Source: Bacillus sp. SD075 (GTDB taxonomy: Bacteria > Bacillota > Bacilli > Bacillales > DSM-1321). From it: 64,000 nt of DNA. Under the pieces are notes generated by a model that worked only from the letters and a program-made list of their open reading frames with translations, made no database searches and was not told the origin of the DNA. Location: positions 32,641 through 96,640 of the forward strand of contig NZ_JADILK010000014.1 of assembly GCF_017355165.1 (NCBI RefSeq), given 5' to 3'. Shown here piece after piece: positions 1 through 7,686 of this stretch; position 1 is the stretch's first letter, and each line of letters starts with the position of its first letter. The position numbers were made by a program, and so were the translations under genes.

Positions 1-561
1 TATCTCTATTCTTTCCGGTAATTGACCAAATGCCTTCTCACAAAATACCGAAATCATATTAATAAATAAAAGGTTCATTTCTTCATGTGTATCAACTAAA
101 TACTTCTTTATGATGAATGAGTTGGTAGACCATTCCGCTACTTCAAAAGTCAGGGAAAGTTCGGTCCCTAACTCCTCAATATTAATGTTAAACTTTTCAT
201 ATAAAAATAAAGGTGGGTTTTCCATTTTTTCAGAAGTTAAAAATTGGAGTAAATGGTCTGTCATATTAGCAAGAACCATATAATAGTGAACCTTTGACTC
301 GAACTGACGCACATCAAGGGCACTCCAATGATCATCTATGAACTCCATAACTTTCTTAGACGTCTTACTTATTTGAGGAAGTTTATAATATCGGCTTACA
401 ACTTGATCAACCACAAATTGAACCCTCTTCCTCCAATTCAATTGAGTTGTGATTTTTCCTTCTATATGATGAAAGAAAAATTGATTAGGACATCTTATAA
501 AATCTTGTAAATGGTAATCAGTTAATGTAGCAATGGAAATCCGATATTCCTTACCCCTCAT
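1..561 (-). CDS. Partial gene, possible RecB/Cas4-like PD-(D/E)XK protein (C-terminus off the left edge)
   Basis: An open frame of 187 codons runs from an ATG at 561 (behind a GAAGGGA-like RBS) to the window edge without a stop. The N-terminus contains DYHLQDFIRCPNQFFFHHIE. This matches the pattern S/D-x-L-x-x-Y/F-x-x-CP-x-x-F found at the start of RecB/AddB/Cas4-type PD-(D/E)XK nuclease domains, where the Cys can belong to an iron-sulfur cluster. The catalytic D-ExK part would lie outside the window, so nuclease activity cannot be judged. The 38-bp gap to the flavodoxin gene, same strand, suggests co-transcription is possible. The coding frame is clear; the family call is an inference from one short motif. 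Confidence 0.6.
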   Translation of the reverse strand, partial: MRGKEYRISIATLTDYHLQDFIRCPNQFFFHHIEGKITTQLNWRKRVQFVVDQVVSRYYKLPQISKTSKKVMEFIDDHWSALDVRQFESKVHYYMVLANMTDHLLQFLTSEKMENPPLFLYEKFNINIEELGTELSLTFEVAEWSTNSFIIKKYLVDTHEEMNLLFINMISVFCEKAFGQLPERIEI

Positions 562-597
562 TCCCTTCACCACTCTTTCCGCATAAAATTTCTAATT

Positions 598-1059
598 CTA
601 TATTGAAGGGACAAAACTTTTCTTTATAAAATCCCTCCCGAAATTTTGGCATTTTTTGATATCCTCATCATCTGGGGTTAATTCTACTTTTAACCCTTCT
701 AGGACAATACCAGCACCCTGTTCCCTTAATTTTTCGGTTAAAATATCTACAGCTGCACCGTATTTTGGGTAAGATGAATCACAGGAACCAAAGACTGCAG
801 CTTTCTTTCCTGTTAGATCAATATGATCCATTTCATCATAAAAGTCTAAAAAATCATCCGGTAATTCTCCATCTCCCCACGTGTATGCACCTAATAAGAT
901 ACCATCGTACTCCTCAAGTTTGGAGGCTTCAGGACCTTCCATTATATCTATCTTTTCGATATTCACACCACTGATTTCTGTGATTCCCTCTGCAATGGCA
1001 TTCGCCATTTCTTCTGTATTTCCACTCATACTGGCAAAAATTATAATGATTTTAGACAT
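598..1059 (-). CDS. Flavodoxin, iron-regulated
   Basis: A short-chain flavodoxin of 153 residues: an FMN-binding cytosolic electron carrier that can replace ferredoxin under iron limitation. The N-terminus KIIIIFASMSGNTEEMA is the FMN phosphate-binding loop (S/T-x-S/T-G-N-T-E). AYTWGDGELPDDF and GSCDSSYPKYG match the other two FMN-contact loops. I start at the ATG at 1059 because a GAAAGGGA RBS lies 7 bases upstream; an upstream in-frame start at 1077 would overlap that RBS. A near-perfect Fur palindrome lies about 20 bp upstream. This agrees with the Fur-controlled ykuNOP flavodoxins of Bacillus subtilis (established knowledge). Confidence 0.92.
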   Translation of the reverse strand: MSKIIIIFASMSGNTEEMANAIAEGITEISGVNIEKIDIMEGPEASKLEEYDGILLGAYTWGDGELPDDFLDFYDEMDHIDLTGKKAAVFGSCDSSYPKYGAAVDILTEKLREQGAGIVLEGLKVELTPDDEDIKKCQNFGRDFIKKSFVPSI

Positions 1060-1080
1060 GATAATTTCCCTTTCCATAAA

Positions 1081-1102
1081 TGATAATTAATATCAATTAT
1101 CA
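1081..1102. promoter_or_regulatory. Fur box upstream of flavodoxin
   Basis: TGATAATTAATATCAATTAT plus CA forms an almost perfect inverted repeat (TGATAATT / AATTATCA arms). It matches the Bacillus Fur consensus half-site TGATAAT. Its position just upstream of the flavodoxin RBS fits iron-dependent repression. Confidence 0.8.
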
Positions 1103-1639
1103 ATAAAAATTTTAATCCACTTACTCGTTCGTTATCACTTTTTCATCAAAATTTAGTAAATCAAATTCCTGGACCTATTCGCAAAAAAGTAGGGCTCGAT
1201 GCTTTTTCCTAAAAGCCGGTAAATTACGGTAAACAAAATTAATTAATTCGAGAATCATGTAAATGTTATTGGCATTCCTTTTTTCTCATTTTTTCTTTAG
1301 TTGGAGATTAAGAGGGATTCCTAAAAAATGATCATTTACTGGCATTGATGTGGTCTTCCTTATTAGCGGCATATTTATCCACATCCTGCCTCTACCATTT
1401 TTAAACTTCTTCAGGGTAACCATTGTCATAACAGCTCACACTACAACAAGGGCATGACATATAAAAGTCAATCTCTAATAACGGAAACATTGCTTTTTGG
1501 ATATAGCAACACGAGTCCATTGAAAAAACTGTATAGATACTTCCCTTCCTTTTTGCTGAACGGTCCTTTTAAAAAGAAGTCTCTTCTTGAATGATTTTTT
1601 TTATTACTTTACATATGTTCATGAAATGGCCCTGTTTTC
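1103..1639. other. Intergenic stretch without a recognisable gene
   Basis: No frame longer than a few tens of codons carries a ribosome binding site or a family signature. The segment between the Fur box and the small IDEAL-like gene may hold the 3' end of that transcript. Nothing else could be assigned. Confidence 0.4.
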
Positions 1640-2038
1640 TTAAAAAACATGTACATCTCCAGAGTTCATTTTATTCTTTATTTTCTGTATGTTGCTCAGT
1701 TCATCGGCAAATGAAAGAAATGACTCCCTATCATGTGAATCGAGTGCTTCGTTTACTTTAAAGTTCAAATGGTTAATTTTTAGGTCCAAATCCAAAATGG
1801 AGCAAATGCTACCCTTGGAATACAGTTCCTCAATATCATCCACATGAATAAAAAACTGAAACTCGTTGTTGACAACTATTAAAGAGTGCCATCCTAGGCA
1901 ATCAACGTACTTCCGTTCGTTTGTCATTGTCCAAACATCACCCTGAAGAAACTCAATCCTATGTTGGTGCTTTTGCCCCGGGCAGCAGCAGCTTACTTGA
2001 TGCTGAAATAGCTCTAATATTATAAAATTTTCATTCAT
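1640..2038 (-). CDS. Small IDEAL-domain-like protein under Fur control
   Basis: A protein of 132 residues that I do not recognise as a named gene. The C-terminal part, LNFKVNEALDSHDRESFLSF followed by ADEL, fits the IDEAL-domain pattern (IDxALdxxDkexFxxLsxeL) of small Firmicute proteins such as YpiB. A CCCPG cluster followed by Gln/His-rich residues lies near the N-terminus and could bind metal (inference). I start at the ATG at 2038 because GAAGGAGG lies 7 bases upstream; a GTG at 2059 would start inside the RBS. The promoter about 230 bp upstream is overlapped by two Fur boxes, so expression is probably raised by iron starvation. IDEAL domains are short and weakly defined, so the family call is moderate. 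Confidence 0.6.
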   Translation of the reverse strand: MNENFIILELFQHQVSCCCPGQKHQHRIEFLQGDVWTMTNERKYVDCLGWHSLIVVNNEFQFFIHVDDIEELYSKGSICSILDLDLKINHLNFKVNEALDSHDRESFLSFADELSNIQKIKNKMNSGDVHVF

Positions 2039-2265
2039 ACGTGTTCCTCCTTCACTCACATTAAGTTTTTTTATCTCTTCTTCATTCTTAGCTCTTTGTC
2101 AGTCAGACTGTTTTTGTCAGAGTTATCGTCTATTCAGTTAAGTTTGACTTATTTTTTTAATTTTTCTTCCTGTTTCTTAACGGTTTATTCAATATTGCCG
2201 CCTTTTACATTCGAAATTCTTTTTATTGACATGCAATAGGAATTTGCAAGAAAATCAATTGAAAT

Positions 2266-2316
2266 TGATAATCATTTTCATTTAGTATTTTATATGATAA
2301 TGATTATCACTGTCAA
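2266..2316 (-). promoter_or_regulatory. Leftward promoter with two Fur boxes
   Basis: On the minus strand TTGACA (2311-2316) and TATAAA (2289-2294) are 16 bp apart. The spacer is exactly the Fur box TGATAATGATTATCA (2295-2309, perfect 7-1-7). A second box TGATAATCATTTTCA (2266-2280, one mismatch) covers the expected transcription start. This is a strong iron-repressed promoter arrangement aimed at the gene at 1640-2038. Confidence 0.8.
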
Positions 2317-2512
2317 TCTGTTTTAGCCAATTTTTCATATTTTTGTTTTGCTGCCTCGGAAAAAAACAGATGCCTAGCGACTGCTGCCCAGAGCCATCTT
2401 ACGTTATTAGATAGGTTTTTAAAAATGATTTTGGAGTGGATGTGTCCATCTTGGAAGGTAAGAAAGCAGGTGAAAAATGTAAACCTTATCCACTGATATA
2501 ATAGATTCTATT

Positions 2513-2547
2513 AAAAAAGGTCAACCAGTAATTTTAACTGGTTGACC
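2513..2547 (-). terminator. Terminator of the small two-gene operon, also a repeat unit
   Basis: Arms GGTCAACCAGT and ACTGGTTGACC (11 bp, perfect) flank a 7-nt loop. Reading leftward the stem is followed by six Ts. It lies 25 bp beyond the stop of the 48-residue gene. A diverged copy of the palindrome plus its flank occurs at 17095-17135. Confidence 0.7.
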
Positions 2548-2572
2548 CTATAATACGAAAGCACTCGCTAGT

Positions 2573-2719
2573 TCAAGAAAAATATTTCATAATCTTACCA
2601 ATCTGATCCGTTTGTTCAAGTGTTAGCGACCGGAGCTTTGTTGTGGCCCTGCACCCATTACCGTGGTCCAACCGCAATATACCTTTGCCTTCTAAAATGC
2701 GCATTCTCTCTTCTTTCAC
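2573..2719 (-). CDS. Very small hypothetical protein (48 aa)
   Basis: A GTG start behind AAGGGT opens a frame of 48 codons directly after the stop of the 75-residue gene (5-bp gap). The product begins MKEERMRILEGKGILRLDHG, is basic, and has a predicted helical tail ending in IGKIMKYFS. It has no recognisable domain. Support comes from the operon-like spacing, the RBS and the terminator 25 bp beyond the stop. Function unknown. The alternative is a chance frame in a noncoding 3' region. Confidence 0.45.
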   Translation of the reverse strand: MKEERMRILEGKGILRLDHGNGCRATTKLRSLTLEQTDQIGKIMKYFS

Positions 2720-2724
2720 AAATT

Positions 2725-2952
2725 TTACCCTTGGACTTTCCCATTAATGACAATACACTTCCCATTTGTCGGTTGCTTTATCACCCTTCCGTCCTTGATG
2801 TATACAGTGTAAGTATTATTGACTTTAGCATTTAATCTTGCTATGTCTCCCGTTCTTGCTATGATATTTTTGACAGCTTCTCTCTTCAAATTATCCATGA
2901 CTTGCTTTTTCCATTGTTCCCGTTTGTTTTTTTGTTTATTTTCATCAATCAT
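2725..2952 (-). CDS. Small hypothetical protein (75 aa)
   Basis: The N-terminal half is a highly charged helix rich in Lys, Gln and Asn. The C-terminal half (TYTVYIKDGRVIKQPTNGK and on) looks like a short beta-rich unit with alternating hydrophobic residues. The ATG at 2952 follows an AGAAGGA motif at slightly long spacing. With the 48-residue gene downstream and the terminator at 2513-2547 it forms a compact leftward operon. I do not recognise the family. Confidence 0.5.
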   Translation of the reverse strand: MIDENKQKNKREQWKKQVMDNLKREAVKNIIARTGDIARLNAKVNNTYTVYIKDGRVIKQPTNGKCIVINGKVQG

Positions 2953-3258
2953 CAGGATCCCATCCTTCTTGTTTGATTTATGTCTTCTCCGATATTAGTG
3001 TATTATTTTTTTTTCATCTTGTTACCCTTATGCTTTTCCTTATTATTAATCCGTTTGGGATTCTTTTATTGTTTTATAACAAAACAGGTTACGGTAAAAT
3101 TAGTGAATGATTCAGGCACAAGCTTTTTAGGAAGAAAAATACAACGATAACTAATCAAGGATTTTCCTTGTAAAAATATTTTATGGTTTATGGTATGATA
3201 GTTAAATTGTTTATCTACCCTGTTACACATTTACATTCATCTAAGAAAAGAGGTATTT

Positions 3259-4449
3259 ATGCACGCCACAGAATTATCCAAGCAACATTGGCTACTCATC
3301 TTAACACTTACTTTATTAACATTCGTTCTCGGGACAAGCGAATTTGTTATTATCGGTATCTTGACCGATATTTCCTCGAGTCTCCATATGACAAATGCAA
3401 AAGCAGGTACACTCGTTTCTGCATTTGCGATTACGTTTGCCATTGCCACACCAATCGTGATGTCGGCAACAAGCCATTTTCCAAAACGTAAATGGATGCT
3501 GTTTTTGATAGGTACTTTCATCATCCTGAATGCTTTGTGCGTGATTTCGACGAGCTATATCATGCTCCTTGCACTTCGAATGATGACTGCGATCGTAACA
3601 GGAGTTTTAATTTCGCTTGCCATGATTGTTGCAAGCGAAACCATGCCAATCGCAAAACGTGGACTTGCTATATCATTCGTTTTTGGTGGATTTACTCTTG
3701 CAAACGTAATTGGAGTACCAATAGGGACGGTCATCGCTGATTGGTACGACTGGAATGCAACCTTCCTGTTAACGACTTTTCTTGGTGGAATTGCGTTTTT
3801 GGCATCTTTCTTCATTTTGCCTACTATGCACAGTACATTTCGCAGTTCAATGCGTGAGCAATTTTCATTGTTAACACACCCGCGAATCTTAATGGCCTTT
3901 TTCATTCCATCTCTTGGATTTGGAGCAACGTATGCCGTTTATACCTATCTTGTTCCGATCCTTAAAGGAATGAACGCTCCAGGTAGTTCAATCAGTTTGA
4001 TCTTATTTGGCTACGGATTCATTTCCATTTTCAGCAACATACTCGCTGGTAAAATTGCCAGCTACAATGCTATCGGTCGCCTCCGGTTTGTTTTTCTCGT
4101 GCAAGCCATTGTTCTGATCAGTTTATATTGGACCACAGGTAATTTTATTTTTGGATTGGTTAATATTAGCTTGATGTCATTAATGGCCATCCTTTTGACA
4201 ACATCAACCCAGCTTTATTTGATAGATCTTGCCGGTATTTATCAACCAAAAGCTACAGGACTAGCTGCTTCACTGATGCCAGTAGCAAGTAATGTAGGTA
4301 TCGCCTTCGGTTCTGCATTAGGTGGGATTGTTTACCATAAGGGGGATTTGATGAATGTGACATTGGTAGGTGGGCTGATTGCTATCTCTGCAAGTCTTCT
4401 AACTTTCCTAAGTCACCGCTTAGACCAAAAACAAAAGAAACCAGCATAA
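3259..4449 (+). CDS. MFS drug-efflux type transporter (DHA1-like)
   Basis: A polytopic membrane protein of 396 residues with about 12 hydrophobic segments, the usual size for 12-TM drug:H+ antiporters. The start LLTFVLGTSEFVIIGILTDI is the TM1 signature of the AraJ/YdhP/Cmr-like DHA1 subfamily. The loop after TM2 has the basic cluster FPKRKW, and RMMTAIVTGVLISLAM resembles the TM4 motif. The ATG follows AAGAAAAGAGG. It is monocistronic, with a strong hairpin terminator about 90 bp downstream. Likely exports small toxic molecules; the substrate cannot be read from sequence. Confidence 0.85.
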   Translation: MHATELSKQHWLLILTLTLLTFVLGTSEFVIIGILTDISSSLHMTNAKAGTLVSAFAITFAIATPIVMSATSHFPKRKWMLFLIGTFIILNALCVISTSYIMLLALRMMTAIVTGVLISLAMIVASETMPIAKRGLAISFVFGGFTLANVIGVPIGTVIADWYDWNATFLLTTFLGGIAFLASFFILPTMHSTFRSSMREQFSLLTHPRILMAFFIPSLGFGATYAVYTYLVPILKGMNAPGSSISLILFGYGFISIFSNILAGKIASYNAIGRLRFVFLVQAIVLISLYWTTGNFIFGLVNISLMSLMAILLTTSTQLYLIDLAGIYQPKATGLAASLMPVASNVGIAFGSALGGIVYHKGDLMNVTLVGGLIAISASLLTFLSHRLDQKQKKPA

Positions 4450-4540
4450 GAGAAAATACGAGTACATGGGTATGCTTCCTATGGTACCTCACATGGCATA
4501 ATAAACGAGATTACAGTTAATCCTTCAAATAAAAATAAAG

Positions 4541-4585
4541 AAAGAAGTATCAAAAACGTTGATTTGTTTTTTGATACTTCTTTTT
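4541..4585 (+). terminator. Terminator after the MFS gene
   Basis: Arms AAAGAAGTATCAAAAA (4541-4556) and TTTTTGATACTTCTTT (4568-4583) form a perfect 16-bp stem ending in a T-run. The A/T flanks let it work in either direction. Confidence 0.8.
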
Positions 4586-4944
4586 AAAATAGGTATAGGT
4601 GCTTACCTCTTAAAATTAAGCGGACAATTGCAAAAGACCTTATCAAGATCATTGTTTCTGATTAAAGGAAGTATTGATCTTAGAATCGAATTTTTTGTTC
4701 TTTAAAAATACATTATAAATCCTCATGTACTTATGTTAAGCTCACACCTAGTTAATCAAAAAATCCCCTTTATCGAAATACCCCACCAATAATTCCCTAT
4801 TATTTCTTCCTTCAATTTAGTAGCAAGTTTACGGTTCGAGTGGAAAAAACATTCGCTAGAAATATAAAATTCTCAATCATATGAAAAATTATTTCATGAA
4901 TTAATGCCCTCTTTCTCATTTCCCTGAATCAATTCTTTAATACT

Positions 4945-5395
4945 TTAGATAAGCTCTTTTTCGTTATGCTTCAGTTTAACTGCAGATATAGAATCAGATA
5001 TAACTTCTATCATTTTATGAACCTCATGCTTATTAATAATTAAAGGAGGGGAGAATACAAGCGTATCTTGGCCTTCAAAAATAACCGATCTAAACATTAA
5101 TCCTCTTTTTGCAGCTTCTTTAACAACCAAAGGAGCAAGAGGGTTATTAAACCTTTCATTTGTACTCTTCCCTTTTCCTAATTCAATTGCTCCTAATAAT
5201 CCTAGTCCCCGTACTTCTCCAACAATATTTTGTTCTTGTTGAATCCACTTAAATCCCTTCAACATCTCTTCACCCATCAATCTAGCATTTTCAATCAAAT
5301 TTTCTTCTTCAATAACTTGGATATTTTTTGAAGCGACAGCACATGCAGTTGGTCGGATGACCAATTTTTCTCAATCTTCGCCATAACATTAACAT
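4945..5395 (-). pseudogene. Class III aminotransferase, C-terminal remnant
   Basis: The readable part (about 135 codons) matches the C-terminal third of PLP-dependent class III (omega/BioA-like) aminotransferases. Signs are PTACAVASKNIQVIEEENLI, NIVGEVRGLGLLGAIEL, and the final GQDTLVFSPPLIINKHEV. The conserved GHP-T-A-C motif is split: GGTCATCC and the PTACA frame are out of register, consistent with a 4-bp duplication. The upstream fragment MAKIEKNW fits the residues normally just before GHP. Everything further N-terminal, including the PLP lysine region, is missing and replaced by the terminator of the DUF192 gene. A full gene would be near 450 codons. It is a 5'-deleted, frameshifted relic. 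Confidence 0.8.
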
Positions 5396-5402
5396 AAATA
5401 TC

Positions 5403-5438
5403 AAAAAAAACTCACGTCTAGTTTCTTAGAGGTGAGTT
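5403..5438 (-). terminator. Terminator of the DUF192 gene
   Basis: Reading leftward, AACTCACCTCTAA pairs with CTAGACGTGAGTT (one mismatch) and is followed by eight Ts. It lies 10 bp beyond the DUF192 stop codon. Confidence 0.75.
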
Positions 5439-5447
5439 GATATGAAT

Positions 5448-5834
5448 TCAATCAAACTTTACATAATCCCCTTCTTTGATTTGATTCTTTTCAAACCATC
5501 CAAGATTCACTTCAATTGCATAACGATAAAAAAGTCCCGGATCATAGGTAGGGCATATATCCTTTTTACAAGGCTTCATATCAAGTATTTTTAGTATTTC
5601 ACCATCTGAATCAAGAAAAGCAATTGATAAAGGAATAAATGTGTTTTTCATCCAAAATCCACCATATATTTGTTCTGAAAACACAAATAACATCCCCTCA
5701 TTTTCGGACAATTTCTCAACAAACATTAAGCCCTTTTCTATTTTTCTTTGAGTATCTGCAACTTGAACGGTTAATATAATTTCCTTGTTTCCACCGAGTA
5801 TTTTTAACATTCTTGTTTTCATTCTATTTTTCAT
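5448..5834 (-). CDS. DUF192 family protein
   Basis: A protein of 128 residues with the DUF192 fold signature: KIEKGLMFVEKLSENEGMLF, then FWMKNTFIPLSIAFLDSDGE (W-M-K-N-T is the family hallmark), and a C-terminal YAIEVNLGWF. The family function is not established; most members are small secreted or cytosolic beta-barrel proteins. No signal peptide is visible here. The ATG at 5834 is chosen because GAAGGTGAG sits 5 bases upstream; a GTG six bases earlier would overlap it. Monocistronic, with its own terminator. Confidence 0.85.
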   Translation of the reverse strand: MKNRMKTRMLKILGGNKEIILTVQVADTQRKIEKGLMFVEKLSENEGMLFVFSEQIYGGFWMKNTFIPLSIAFLDSDGEILKILDMKPCKKDICPTYDPGLFYRYAIEVNLGWFEKNQIKEGDYVKFD

Positions 5835-5840
5835 GTTCAC

Positions 5841-6255
5841 TCACCTTCGAGTAATATTATAAGCAGGGAAGAAAAATGTCTTTGTATGGTAGGTCTTCAG
5901 AACAATCATTAAAGTAGTTTTCAAACAGAAGATTTAATTTGAGTGAAGGATCGTTTGAAGAATTACGTGTAAGGGACTTCATGAGAAAATGTGACAAATT
6001 ATACTCCTTAAGGACTTCCTATGGGATTTTCATATTTTCATGGTTAAAATTACTTGTTCCTTTTATCAACTTACAAATTTTAAATTATATGGAACTACTT
6101 AGCCATATACACTTCAAATCTGTCTCATCAATCGTTTTCCCATAGACATTTTCTGATTTTCAGCATTTCATTAATGGCATCTGTATCTGAGGCTGAAGCA
6201 GGATCCCGTCATTATTTTTTATCCACTGATATCCCACTCAGTAAAATTCACTACT
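5841..6255. other. Intergenic stretch, nothing assigned
   Basis: About 400 bp with several short rightward frames but no convincing RBS or protein signature. The part near 5835-5880 should hold the DUF192 promoter. The stretch near 6150-6250 follows the epimerase gene, but no clear terminator was found there. Confidence 0.35.
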
Positions 6256-7260
6256 TTATTTATTGTACTTTTTGTACCAATTCACAAAATGTGTTAAACC
6301 TTCTTCTATTGTTGTTGAAGGATAGAATCCCACATCTGCATGCAAATCGGCAATATCCGCATATGTCTCCTTAACATCTCCCGGTTGCATAGGTAAGAAT
6401 TCTATTTTTGCCTTTTTTTCAATTAGTTTCTCTAATGTGTTAATGAAATCCATCAATTTTATGGGCTTATTGTTACCGATATTATAAATTTTGTATGGGG
6501 CATAACTTGAACTTGAATCAGGGTTAGCTCTATCCCATCCAATATTATAAACCGGTGGTTTATCAAGTAATCGGATTATTCCTTCAACAATATCATCAAT
6601 ATAAGTAAAGTCTCTTCTCATATCTCCATTATTAAAAACCTTTATTGTATTCTCTTCAATAATATTTTTAGTAAAAGAGTAATATGCCATATCGGGTCTC
6701 CCCCATGGACCATACACTGTAAAGAAACGGAGTCCTGTGGTTGGAATATTATATAAATGACTATAAGTATGAGCCATTAATTCATTAGACTTTTTAGTGG
6801 CAGCATATAAACTTACTGGATGATTTACTGGGTCTTTGGTTGAGAAGGGGATATTAGTATTTGCTCCATATACAGAACTAGAGGATGCATAAATTAAGTG
6901 CTTTACATTATTTTGCCGACAGACCTCTAAGATATTTACAAACCCAACTAGGTTGGAATTAACATAAGAATCCGGGTTGTCTATGCTATAACGTACTCCA
7001 GCCTGAGCTGCTAAGTTTATGACTATATCAATGGTTCTGTCTATGAATAATTGATTTAATTTTTCTTTATTCAACAAATCTATTTTATGGAATTCGAAAT
7101 CAGGGTTTTCTTCTAATATCTTGAGTCGATTTTCCTTTAAAAAAACATCATAATAATCATTAATATTATCTACTCCTATAACATTGATATCTTGGGCTAT
7201 CAAACGTTTTGTTAAATGAAAACCAATGAAACCTGCAGCCCCTGTTACTAAAATGTTCAT
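6256..7260 (-). CDS. UDP-glucuronate 4-epimerase-like SDR enzyme
   Basis: An extended short-chain dehydrogenase of 334 residues. MNILVTGAAGFIGFHLTKRL carries the NAD-binding GxxGxxG. NLAAQAGVRYSIDNPDSYVN and the SSSSVYG / YAATKK elements give the Ser and Y-x3-K catalytic residues. RFFTVYGPWGRPDMAYYSFT is characteristic of UDP-glucuronate 4-epimerases (Cap1J/LspL/GAE type), which make UDP-galacturonate. The start is set at the ATG before NILVTG; upstream codons in frame have no family match. Ugd and GalU encoded nearby would supply the substrate UDP-glucuronate. A UDP-glucose 4-epimerase role is less likely from the RPDMA motif. Confidence 0.85.
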   Translation of the reverse strand: MNILVTGAAGFIGFHLTKRLIAQDINVIGVDNINDYYDVFLKENRLKILEENPDFEFHKIDLLNKEKLNQLFIDRTIDIVINLAAQAGVRYSIDNPDSYVNSNLVGFVNILEVCRQNNVKHLIYASSSSVYGANTNIPFSTKDPVNHPVSLYAATKKSNELMAHTYSHLYNIPTTGLRFFTVYGPWGRPDMAYYSFTKNIIEENTIKVFNNGDMRRDFTYIDDIVEGIIRLLDKPPVYNIGWDRANPDSSSSYAPYKIYNIGNNKPIKLMDFINTLEKLIEKKAKIEFLPMQPGDVKETYADIADLHADVGFYPSTTIEEGLTHFVNWYKKYNK

Positions 7261-7326
7261 AGTATTGATTCCAATCCTTTCTATACAATAGGCTTTTGAC
7301 ACCTTTTTGGAACACTGAGTAAACAT

Positions 7327-7686
7327 TCATATTTGTATATTGATACTTTCGGAATCTTTTACAACCACAGAACTTCGTTCATCATGACGGATATAAAGAG
7401 AAGGCAAACTCTAAATCTCCATTGGGGAGAGACTTACGTTTTATTCGTAATCCACCAATGACATGATATCCTTTTAAGCTTTAACCCTTATGAGTTTTCC
7501 ACTCTTATATCCGCTGTGAACTAGCACCTATGAATGAAGGTTAAGCTAAAACAATCTTGGAAACCGTTGAATGCAAAATCACCATAGGTTTTGATAGGCT
7601 CCTTTTTTGTGATGACTAAAACTTCAACAAATAGGAGTAATACCCTTTAAAGTTTTTTCGTTATGATTCCAGATACCTAACTAAGA
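7327..7686. other. Intergenic stretch, nothing assigned
   Basis: 360 bp between the epimerase and kinase-like genes. A short stem TCTCC/GGAGA lies near 7416-7431. No terminator with a T-run, no promoter I can support and no coding frame with an RBS was seen. Confidence 0.35.

Noticed and set aside
5939..6145. Rightward frame of 68 codons after the DUF192 promoter
   Set aside because: No family signature, weak start and no terminator or partner; likely chance.
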